Assembly (NCBI RefSeq): GCF_963678635.1
Contig: NC_087066.1
Coordinates: 63,370,282 to 63,434,281 of the forward strand
From: Symsagittifera roscoffensis
Taxonomy: Eukaryota > Xenacoelomorpha > Acoela > Convolutidae
Length of the DNA: 64,000 nucleotides
Direction: 5' to 3'
Shown: positions 55,124 to 64,000 of the stretch, piece after piece
Position numbering within the stretch: position 1 is the first letter of the stretch
Layout of the letters: each line of letters opens with the position of its first letter
Made by a program: the position numbers and the translations under genes
Notes under the pieces: generated by a model
What the model saw: only the letters and a program-made list of their open reading frames with translations
Databases searched by the model: none
What the model was told of the DNA's origin: nothing

Positions 55124-56456
55124 TGTAACAGTCGCCTACTTCGGTCACATATGAGGCTTAAGAAAAATAGGCCCTATAACCATTGGCTCAAGAGTCAGGG
55201 ACACTATCTCTTGTGTTTTTCTACCTCAAGAACGGTCGGAGCCAATTCGGTTCGCTTGCGACATGAGACTAGAACCCGATACAGCTTAAAGGCTACTACC
55301 AAAACATCCCCCTACTCTAGAAAATAAGAACGTCCCCATACTTAGGTCTCGAGATACCCAAAAAACACGAACGCCGTTAAAAACAGGGTCGGAACAATCC
55401 GTTAAGTTACTTTTCATTGGACACTGGAACTTTGATCCATTTCAGATGGATCAACCTAAAACACGCCTTATCTCAACATAACAATCATAAAACACACTCG
55501 AGAAAACTAACTTTGGAACTCACATGTTGACGCACTCGAGTATAAGGAGTAAATAAATTGATGAGCAACTCGAGAATTAAATAAGATAACTTGATAAGTT
55601 CAATACTAATCAGTTTTAACAAAAGAAATAAGTTTAGACTCTAGAATTGAAGTTTTAGTCTGAACCATTGGGACACTCAGCTGTCCACCTTTCCATTGAA
55701 GGTTCACTCTGGTTCAGTTCGAATAATTGCACTCTTCTCTCGTGATTATCTGGCCTCCTATTTCAGGATAGGACGGCTCTACACGTGTCTTATTTTGTAT
55801 CTGGAAATTGCGAATAGCAATTTCCTGCTGTTTTCTTAAGTATTTTCCCGCAATTGTAAATTCGGTCGTTCTGATTTTTCTCTTTGTGTTTTCAGTTGTT
55901 GCGAGAAAACTGAGCATGACAGGCTCCATTCGAAATTTTGAAAAATAAAACTTCACTCCAAAATCACGTATTTTCGTGTCCCTCAAGGTCGAACTTCCAG
56001 ATATGACCGACTGGCACATACTCCCCGGACTCAAGATCGATGTCCTCATCGCGTGCTGCCTCTGTCAGTGAATCCCCAGAAACACGAGTGTCACTCAAGA
56101 TACAGTGCCAGTGGTCATTTACAGAAGTTTGCAGCAGACTTAAGTTTATCTACCTTCCAAAATTCTCAACCATATAAAATTTTCACACTATCGCTAAACA
56201 GCAATCAAAATCTGCTCACACCTGCACCTATAAATTCTCGCTTTTTAAGCTGGTAATTTAAAATTTCTTTTGTCCTATTCAATCAGGAAATTGTCATGCA
56301 GCATTTTGATTTATATAATAGATATAGCATATTTATAACAATATCTCATTTGTTAAAATTTCTTTTTCGTGAACCCAGATTTCATCCAAGTTCACCTTCG
56401 AGCCCCCTCCCTCTCAAGACTCTAGAATTTCCTTTTGAGCCACCGGCTAACCTCGT
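55124..56456 (-). repeat. 5' LTR of element B
   Basis: Homologous to 28635-29933 and 37304-38602 with scattered differences (for example a frameshifting change in the LTR ORF near 55975 and about 20 bp inserted near 55330), which indicates an old insertion compared with the near-identical duplicates. Right boundary near CCGGCTAACCTCGTG. Confidence 0.8.
56310..56317 (-). promoter_or_regulatory. TATA-like box in the LTR
   Basis: TATATAAA on the element strand, about 140 bp inside the LTR start, in the block TTGATTTATATAATAGATAT conserved at 7181 and near 29772, 38440 and 56306. Fits a U3 promoter. Confidence 0.45.
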
Positions 56457-57540
56457 GATCTTCATCTGTCGCTTACGTATATTGGATTAAGATTATTAAT
56501 TTAAAGGCTCTTTTTGTGTGACAAGCTGACATATGGTGACGCAAGGCCAATTTGCGTAGGACCTTTTGTCTGTGTCTGCTTCCGGACTATAAACAACCGA
56601 AAACTTTGCCGGTGTTTGCGCCATTATCTTTGCCATAACTGTTAAAACAACCTTCCACTCTCGGTCTCATCAAAAACTTGTCTGCATTTTCTTATGCATG
56701 TCATCCAGCGTTGAACGCGGTCCGCTGATAAATTGAATTGAATTGCCACCTTGATATCAAAACTGTTGCTTTTTCACCAGATCCATGAATTTGAACGTGG
56801 TGGCAATATCTTTTCTGAAATCTTTCCAACAAGTTTGCTTGTCCTTTTCAGCAAGTTCAGATGGTCTAGGAAATTTTTTGACTCGTCAACTGCTGATTCT
56901 TTTTCTGGAATCTCACCATTGCTCACTGACTTTGAACTCAAGATGATTCAGTAATATCTCGATTATTTTACTGGCACCATCAAAATCGCCTGCCATTTTT
57001 GCCATGTACATCAGGACTGTTTTCTCTGGAACAAATTTCAAGGCACTGCCTTCTTGTTTCTTCGACAGATTCTCATCTTTCCAGATGACGATAGAGCCAA
57101 GCCGCCTTTCTAATTTTTGTTTTCTGGGATTTTTAGAGTCCTTCGTGATCTATCACCTTTTTGCCCGGATTTCGACAGTTTCAGAAAGAACATTTCGATA
57201 GACCTATTGGACCTAGTACAAACTTATTCCTGAAGAAATTCCTATTGCAGGCCATGTGGGGGTTCGTCCAGCTCAATGTGCGCCTCAAGTTGTCTCCAGC
57301 CATGGCGCGTTCAAATTCTCGTAAACTGCTCTACCTACCCATATTGTTGCCCCCTGATGGATTATCCGTCCGCTTGTTAAAAGTCAGCAATTCATTACGA
57401 TGTCTAAAGTAAAGCTTCCTTGGCTGCTGCAGAAACTATATGCTTGATATTGATCTGTTTTCTGCGCCACCATGTATTGCTCATACTTCATCTGGGATTG
57501 CATTCTAGATAGTCCCTTGCTCCGTTTTTCTTGGCTTGAC
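56457..57540. other. Unrecognised decayed sequence right of element B
   Basis: No long frame. On the minus strand MAGDNLRRTLSWTNPHMACN (about 57255-57310), followed in short steps by FVLGPIGLSKCSF and NCRNPGKKVIDHE, looks like decayed coding DNA of unknown family. It may be the other half of the old sequence at 27589-28634, split by insertion of B; unproven. Confidence 0.3.
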
Positions 57541-58005
57541 TGAGCCTCCTTGTTGGAGCGATTTCAAAAGAAAGTAATCCGTTGGATCACTGGAAATAAA
57601 ACGGGAGTGTACATCAACGAACTACGCTTGCTAAACATTTTACCCCTGCCCATGTTCATCCAGCTAAATAACATCTTACTTCTTGCCAGTCTTGATTCTA
57701 ATGAACGAAATGAAATAGTGTTAAACAGGCGAACCACACGGGCTAGAAATACAGAAATTTTTGAGATGCGAAAAGTGAGAACGGAAAAAGCGAGAAACGA
57801 ATTTGTTTTCAGAACCAGTAGGATTGTAAATCGATTAGAACCATATATTCATTTTGATAAACGAATCGGCCTCAAGACGAGAATTTTAAACACGATGTGG
57901 AAATTTGTAAACGAGAGATTTTCAGAAATGACAACGTGCACGTGGCAATTATTCTGTGATTGTATCACGTGCAGAAACAAGTGGACATTGTTTTAGAGAA
58001 GACGC
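57541..58005 (+). pseudogene. LINE RT C-terminus (CR1-like)
   Basis: An open stretch of 148 codons from LERFQKKVIRWITGNKTGVY through LRLLNILPLPMFIQLNNILL to a cysteine-rich end CTWQLFCDCITCRNKW, the C-terminal part typical of CR1-like ORF2. Catalytic RT is absent, as expected for a 5'-truncated insertion. Confidence 0.7.
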
Positions 58006-59515
58006 CGGGACCAAGAATCCCAACAGCAGTGCTGTGAATCCCCAACAACAACAACAACAGCACTGGCGGTCATTTATGACATATCTTTATGTCATTTATG
58101 TCAAAATCAGCAAGTCTTGCCATCAAATCTCCAAAAAATCCTTCATATCTCTTTCCGAAGTGGTTATTAGCGTCAAATCTAGTGTCGCATATGTCAACGG
58201 CATCTGCAGGCTCATGCTCTCATATCAATTTGTGGTTCCATTGTTATCAATAACCAGTCAAAAAATGACGATGATCCCATTTTGATTCTGTCCGACTCTG
58301 GTCTCTTCGGTGAGGTTGACGCTGCTTTCGTTTTTTTTTTCGTATCATAAGCTCGGGCTGAGTTTCAGATATGAATTCAAGAAACAACTAAAGTTGAAAT
58401 CCAAAGTTGAACGCGAATCTCTAGATCAATTAGTCGACCTACTCCTTATATTTATACAGAGAGTAACTTACCTTCCGTCGTAGTTCTTTGAGTTTTTGGG
58501 TTGCTTAAGTTCCAAGCGTAGTGCACTCTACTGGAGCGTGTTCCTAAGTGAAGGGTTTCTAAAGGAAATATTTCCAAAATTCGGAGGGTGATGCAGCGCT
58601 CCTTTTTGGAGCAAGAGGCTTCCGTCAGAATAAATTGACAAAAAGAGGGTACCTTTTTTGTCGGTAGAAGGTCAGGTGTCAAAAAGTTCTGACCGCAGTC
58701 TACTTAACCTTCCGTTCAAGGAAAAAGTTTCTAAAGTTTTACTTCGGAGGGTTTCACTTCAGAGGATTTCTCTGGAGCCTAAGCTTCACTTCGGAAGATT
58801 CCAGTTGGAGAATCTTGGAGAAATGCTTATCTTGGAGAAATGCTTATAGAAAGCTTTGAATAAATATTTCAACAGGCTTTTGAAAAAATGTCAACACGGT
58901 TGATCGCAAGTAGATCTGTTCGAACCAATGTTTTTCGTTTTATAAACAAATTTACGAAGATTTAGATAATGAGCCAATTTGACAATGATTGTGTTTTAAT
59001 TGATTTTTCAAAGCTTGATAATATTTCTCATGTTAAGTTTATTTGGAAAATTACTTGAAGTACTAATTGGTTACATAGAACTAAAAAAATAGTTTTTTCT
59101 TGCTTTTTTTTCAGTGAAGATAAAATGAGCTCAAACAATTTCTTAAACACAGGTGGAAATATCACTACTAGGTATGCATCTGTTTCCTTCTCCATTAACG
59201 ATCTGAATGATATCCTCGACTTTTCAAATTCCTAGCGAAGATTTGAAGTCTTAAGCCTTTCGAAAATGTTCAAGCAAGAGACGATAGTCTTTCTCCATTA
59301 AAAATACTGGTATGAACTAATTACGATATAAAAACCTATGCATCATTACAATAAACAGCATATAATTACCGAATACACAACAAACACCGAATACAAAACA
59401 AACAACAAATGTGGGATGAACCATTGAGGATTGAAAAGAGAGGGGGAATGCACTAACAGCAAAGGAACAAAGGAGCACCAGAATTGGGAAGGCAAAAACG
59501 TAATAAACTGCACAA
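58006..59515. other. No recognised gene
   Basis: AT-rich DNA with a short (CAA)n run near 58043, a 17-bp tandem repeat (CTTGGAGAAATGCTTAT twice near 58812-58847) and repeated AAGTT/CGGAGGGT motifs around 58560-58760. No coding frame worth calling. Confidence 0.5.
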
Positions 59516-59517
59516 GA

Positions 59518-60938
59518 CTAGATGGCCCGACTGACAATCATAGTGGCGTTTCCTCTCATGAGGCACACTGAGAGGCTCTGGAGAAGGCGAACTGGGGCAA
59601 CACGAGCGTCACGTGAACCAGAACGTCTGGCATCAGCGAGGATAGCAACTGACTTGAGGGTTTTGATAGCTAAAGCGGACCAACCCCCGAGCTTTTCGAC
59701 TGCTAACGGAAAAAAACTGATTCCTTGTTCCTCACAGTTTTTCTCGTGTTTCGAAAATTTGCGGTCCTCAGCAACTTCCAGGGACGCCCCGGGGGTCTCC
59801 GCCGCACGAGAGAGAAGAGATAACTGCAGCGGGGATGTCACGGTGACGTCGAAAGCAGCTGGGCGACCAGCGCTCCAAGTAGGGACAAAAATATCGCCGG
59901 GTTTGGACCGTTCTCCAGGGATGAGGTTCCGTTGCTCCTTGATGGGGGCTAAAGAGGCAGCCGTGGTAGCATTGAAAATAATGTCCCGTAGTCTGTCGTG
60001 ACGGGAGATCCGGCCACCACTCCCCCCACAAGCCACAGCGTGGTCCCCGAGGACGTCCAGAATGCCAGACGGACACGCGGGGCACCTACGAGCAGACGCG
60101 AACACAGGAAGACCAAGGCGGTATCTGACAGCAGCTTGGAACTCAGCAGGTGCAGGCCAAGACCTTTAATGGGGACTGCGGTAAGCCAAGCGCCGGCGTA
60201 AGGCAGAGAGAGCGACTGAAGACGAGCTTGCTTGCGGGAATCGGGAAGAGACGAGAAGAAAGCGTTGTAGGTGGCCTTATCGAGTTTCTCTTGGAAAGCT
60301 TCTTGAGTAAAACCGGGAGTGTTAACGCTTCCAGACTGTTCACGGAAGTCGTTAGAGGCACGGAGGAACTGCGGCGTATCAGTGATGTCGCATTCGGTAA
60401 GAAACGAGACCAAATGAGCTGACTGACACGAAGACCCTAGGAAGGCAGGGATGTGTTGGTCGCGAGCTTGCCGGACGCCAAGTCCGCCATCTTTGATAGG
60501 CAGGGAAGACTGGGACCAGGCAAGATCAGGAACAGGTGAGCCAACTATGACAGAAAGAGCATCGCGGAGGAGTTCACCAAAAACTTGCAGTGAAGCTGCG
60601 ACAGGCTGAGAGGGCGGCTGAGTGCGAAGAGAGTACGTCAGCTTGGTAGCAGCAAGGCAATTGCGAGTGATGCCAAGTGAGAGCTGGGGGTCATCAAGAA
60701 GAGGTAACTTTTCAAGACATTTGGTGGCTTTCGAGATGCGTTTGTCCAGGACTTTAACTGAGAACTCAGTATCACCAATGGGGGCGCCAAGAAGCTCGAA
60801 GCCATTAGACGCTGCTCTCGGGATAGAAACGGGGATGGACGAGAACTCCACAGGAGCCCACAACTCACACTTACTGTGCTTGACTTTGAGGCCGAGATGC
60901 AAGCCGTTGGAAGTGATGAATTCGAGAGCCTTGAGCAA
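59518..60938 (-). pseudogene. Non-LTR retroelement end with RLE-like nuclease domain
   Basis: Two overlapping frames. 59949-60938 (329 codons) is the post-catalytic RT region: HSKCELWAPVEF, FELLGAPIGD, PDLAWSQSSLPIKDGGLGVR. 59518-60105 (195 codons) begins in ASARRCPACPSGILDVLGDHAVAC (a Cys/His zinc-type motif), then ISRHDRLRDII and GDIFVPTWSAGRPAAFDVTV, which fits a PD-(D/E)XK restriction-like endonuclease. The frames overlap around 60105, where a frameshift joins ALVF to ASARRCPAC. The catalytic RT part upstream is missing. Alternative assignment to another RT class with the same nuclease is possible. Confidence 0.6.
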
Positions 60939-60984
60939 GGAAATATGAACTAATCAAATAACAAAAAGATTTGATAAATTTTTA

Positions 60985-61385
60985 CTTAAAATTTGAGAAC
61001 AATGAAAGACTTCAAATGATCGATGGAAACTCTTGACGGTTTTAAAACAGTGAAAGACCTAGGTATTTTTTTAGTTCCTAAGATCTGACTTCCAGCTTTC
61101 ACATTGAAGAGAAGATGAGTGAAGCGAAGCAAGTTTTGCATCTCCTTCAGTGGAATGTCTCAGTGAAAGTCTGGACAATCCTAGAGCGGGGTCTTTATAA
61201 GTTCTTGATGCTTCCTATTGTGTTGAATGATTATACTTGTGTAACATAAATCCTAAAGGAAATGCAAATGATGGAAAAATTCCAGGAGACTGTTAAATGG
61301 ATAACAGGAAAAAAGACAGAATACAAAATGCAAAAATGGCTCTTAAACATCTTTCTTTCCAATATTTTCTCAAATCAATTTTGAA
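60985..61385 (+). pseudogene. Decayed LINE RT C-terminal fragment
   Basis: Short coding blocks in several frames: LKFENNERLQMIDGN, VKDLG-like and SFHIEEKMSEAKQVLHLLQ, then MEKFQETVKWITGKKTEY, which parallels FQKKVIRWITGNKTGVY at 57560. Stops interrupt it. Same family as 57541-58005, older. Confidence 0.55.
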
Positions 61386-62555
61386 TTAATCAGATATTGA
61401 AGAAGACATTAATCGCGAGATTAAAAAGAAACAAAAAAGCACCGCAAAAACAGTCAGCATCCAGGACTCATGCAGCTTTCTCTCGCTGGACATCCTAGGG
61501 TATCCGTTGTGTGAAAAATTCAAAGTAACATTCTTGCCTGTTACTCTGTTGACCCCTGCTATTTTCTTGGAAAAAATTATTGTTATCACCAACGTCTCCT
61601 GTCTTCTAAACTGCTACTGAAGTGATAGATACACTGCTGAGGAGTTTAAAATAAGATTTTACTTCGTACAATGGGCCTCATTTGCAGCTCGAAATGTGCT
61701 AGCTATTTTTGGCAAGCTGAGTTTGCAAATATAGTTTCTTGCTGTCGGCTTGAGATGGTTCCAAGGCTTCAAATTGGAAATGTCGACTCTCCTTTCACCT
61801 TTCCGTAAAATACTAATCGTTTCGAGAGAAGAAGCGAGTGGTGAAACCCTTGGAGCATCCTTGATGATTTGTTTCCTGTTGTTACATCTCTTTAACACAG
61901 ATTTGTTGTTATTGCGGTTTTATTTTTTTTACTGCTGACGAAAACTAGCTAACGGCTAAGAGTCCTGTGCTCTCCTCAAATTGATCATCGTTCGCGTCAA
62001 AATTTCAGAAAATTTTGTACTAAAATCTGTTTTGATTTTTCATTTTTTAAAAATGTTTAATATTGCAAGTTTAGCCGAGCTCCGCTTCGCCTCTGGGTAG
62101 GTCTAAAGTCGCTGATGGTAAAACGAGCACGTCTCCGAGCACTCTCGAAGTGCATTTTGGATTCGCGCTCGCGAAGTGTTATCGCTTCACAAAAACGTAC
62201 CATTTATCTTAGCGCTGATTACATGTCTGGCACAGTCCCGTTGAAGATATGATGTAAATTCCGCTGTCAATTCCTCGACTTGAATCTACCATATGCTTTA
62301 GAGAATTTTTTGGTTGCGTTGGTTCATCTGAAACTTAGTTTGCAGAGACACTAAATATAAAGAACAGCTATCTTCTGTTGCCAGATCTGCGAAAGATTAC
62401 AAACAGGACGAATGAAAAAAACTCAATTCCTCTCGCGTAAAAATAAACTCAATTCCATTCCTCTCCTTTAAACATGTTTCTATCAAACAGTAATTCCAGG
62501 AAACCACGCCAGACATTTGAATTTAAAATTACAATGGAAAAAAATATAGGAGCGG
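61386..62555. other. No recognised gene
   Basis: Short frames only. A minus-strand frame at 61659-61898 (KPWNHLKPTARNYICKLSLP) was not assignable. A locally GC-richer patch at 62080-62200 has no clear content. Confidence 0.5.
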
Positions 62556-62559
62556 AAAC

Positions 62560-62750
62560 AAAGACAACAACTTTTTAACACAAAGGCGAAGCTGCGCTTC
62601 ACAAACACTAGCGAAAACACGACAAAAATGCAGCTTATAAGCTAAAATGAAAAAATAAGCATCGAAGTAGTTAAAACTTAGAACCTGCGACCTCGAGAAT
62701 TGGAGTCTCACGCCTTATCCTCTCGGCCAAGAACACTTAACAACCGGCAA
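62560..62750 (-). mobile_element. tRNA-derived SINE, left copy of a head-to-head pair
   Basis: On the minus strand the head reads TGGCCGAGAGGATAAGGCG (A-box-like) and, about 40 bp later, GGTCGCAGGTTCTAAG (weak B box). The body ends with CGCTAGTGTTTGTGAAGCGC and AGCTTCGCC, which matches the right copy in inverted orientation. Confidence 0.55.
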
Positions 62751-62964
62751 ACACTAGTCACAAATAAAGCAGCTACATATGCTAACAAATTGCCAATGAC
62801 ACGCAGCAAAAGTGGCACCAAACACAAAATGACACAATTTTGCAAGTAGTAATTTGAAATATAACAAACTGAAGGCATCCAACATAATTTTGCATGTAAT
62901 AGATTGGAAAACCACATAATGTCTAAATTATGCATTTCAAAAACTATAGATAAAACGAGCTTGT

Positions 62965-63130
62965 TTTCACGCGAGAGGGCAGGACGGGAGATTCCTAATC
63001 GCGAGGTTGCAGCTTCGAATCTGGTGCGTAGCAAAGTTTTATAAATACGAGCCATATTTTAAATTTCTAAGCTGCTTTTTTGTGTTCTCGCTAGTGTTTG
63101 CGAATCGCAGCTTCACCTCTTTTAATTTTT
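62965..63130 (+). mobile_element. tRNA-derived SINE, right copy of a head-to-head pair
   Basis: Head near 62975-63033 (GCGAGAGGGCAGGACGG, then GCTTCGAATCTGG as a B-box-like motif), body AAGCTGCTTTTTTGTGTT and tail CGCTAGTGTTTGCGAATCGC, AGCTTCACCTC. Inverted relative to 62560-62750, with about 215 bp between heads. Confidence 0.55.
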
Positions 63131-63134
63131 TTTA

Positions 63135-64000
63135 TAATTCGTTACTCTCTGAGCCCATTGTTTTTTCAAATTTGGAAAAAACTCGGAAACACAACCCTTA
63201 CCTATACCAGATGAAGACTTAAAACTGTCAACACTATACAGGCCTTTATCATTTCTTTACCTAGTAATTAAAAGTTTCGAAAAGCCAAATCATCAAGTTT
63301 TGGAAACTGAGCTAAACTCTTAGTTGTTACTTTTGACTCTACTCTTTGCTTTGCCAATTAATGCAAATATTCCGCCGACAAGTCCTGGCGCAGAATATGA
63401 GTCCTGGAAGCCTTAGCTGCTTGAATCTTGGGTGTGGCATTCGATCAGAAAGACCTGAAAAAACGTGTCAAAAACGAATTTTTTTGAATCACTTTTATTG
63501 GAGGTTTTCGCTAATTAGAATAAGACGTGTGGTAGAGATAGCAGTCGAGAGAATAACAGTCATCATTATATAAAGAAGAGCGCTCTGAGTTGTAACGATT
63601 GTGCAGCTACATTCGTTGAGCAGCAATTCCTCGGAATCAGGAGGGATAATGGGTGAGTTTGCTACTCTTCCTGGTTGTGAAGAAGACAGCTCTTTGCCAG
63701 GATTCAAGAATCCGGGGGAGGGGGCGGGGTACCGGAGACGGACTGTAAACATTTTTTTTTTCAAAAGTTTTCAGCTTCCTCGAGTGTCCTGAAATGAACG
63801 AAATTAACTTCAAGTTCATTTTTACAGTATGATAAGCTAGGAGTTGAGGAGAAGGGTTAATCCTTCTCCGATGGATATTATGACTGTTAAAAGCACGTGA
63901 AGCTGTGTTTAGACGCTAGCAAGTCGTTTCATGGTAGATTACGCCTCCCCTGCATGGTACCACCCTGTCAGTAACACCTCATTTTACCCTGCAGTTTACT
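63135..64000. other. No recognised gene
   Basis: Short frames only. A GC-rich patch near 63700-63760 (GGGGGAGGGGGCGGGG) and a poly-T run lie within a minus frame of 89 codons (63495-63764) that resembles nothing I recognise. Confidence 0.5.

Larger units (their letters stand above)
37304..56456 (-). mobile_element. Element B: giant Ty3-like LTR retroelement, about 19 kb
   Basis: Bounded by B-type LTRs at 37304-38602 (3') and 55124-56456 (5'). In element order: leader with two minisatellites, broken gag (51098-52973), zinc knuckles/protease (49549-51096), pol with RT-RNase H-IN core deleted, IN C-terminus (48990-49571), acidic tail and macro-like domain (47735-49075), 450-bp non-coding interval, and ORF-X (38526-47283). 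It would need RT and integrase from another element. Ty3-like elements are usually 5-10 kb, so most of the excess length is ORF-X and leader. Confidence 0.8.

Noticed and set aside
62690-62745. A genuine tRNA gene
   Set aside because: The B box and T arm are degenerate, no closed acceptor stem is seen, and the same body sequence follows a second tRNA-like head, so a SINE fits better.

Overview
This 64-kb window looks like repeat-rich genomic DNA of an invertebrate animal. No host gene with confident exon structure was recognised. Nearly everything that can be read as protein comes from retroelements: non-LTR (LINE) relics with APE-type endonuclease, a PHD-finger ORF1 and several RT ends; an RLE-type non-LTR relic; a tRNA-derived SINE pair; and above all a family of very large Ty3-like LTR retroelements. 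The phylum cannot be fixed from sequence alone.

Layout. 1-5.8 kb: three decayed LINEs (one on +, two on -). 6.03-27.6 kb: element A, an LTR element on the minus strand. Its 3' LTR is at 6030-7325, a long post-pol coding module lies at 7.3-15.3 kb, and a tandemly re-duplicated set of pol 3' halves fills 15.9-25.5 kb. RT/RNase H is at 25.6-26.6 kb and a truncated 5' LTR at 26.7-27.6 kb. 27.6-28.6 kb: old unrecognised sequence. 28.6-41.5 kb: 3' LTR and post-pol module of element B, present twice because of an 8.67-kb near-identical direct duplication. 37.3-56.5 kb: the most complete copy, element B, about 19 kb LTR to LTR. It carries a leader with two minisatellites, broken gag, a zinc knuckle/protease ORF, a pol with RT-RNase H-integrase core deleted, a macro-domain-like C-terminus, and about 8.8 kb of post-pol coding DNA. 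56.5-64 kb: unrecognised DNA, two LINE 3' ends (+), an RLE-type non-LTR relic (-) and a head-to-head SINE pair.

How the parts fit. In element orientation (minus strand) the order is LTR - minisatellite leader - gag - zinc knuckles/protease - RT - RNase H - integrase - acidic linker - macro-like domain - about 450 bp non-coding - 'ORF-X' - LTR. No single copy is intact. A lacks gag, protease and the N-terminal half of RT. B lacks RT, RNase H and the integrase core. Comparing A with B shows that many stops and frameshifts occur in only one copy, so ORF-X was probably once a nearly continuous frame of about 2,900 codons. It contains an N-terminal helical region, a coiled coil, a clear SGNH/GDSL hydrolase domain, a second SGNH-like domain with an altered nucleophile motif, and about 1,900 codons I cannot assign. 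One UAG stop is shared by A and B and may be a real cistron boundary or a recoding site.

The retroelement pol, the SGNH motifs, the LINE domains and the duplications are read directly from sequence. The macro-domain call rests on pattern resemblance and needs a profile or structure search. The near-identical duplications could be recent events or assembly artefacts.
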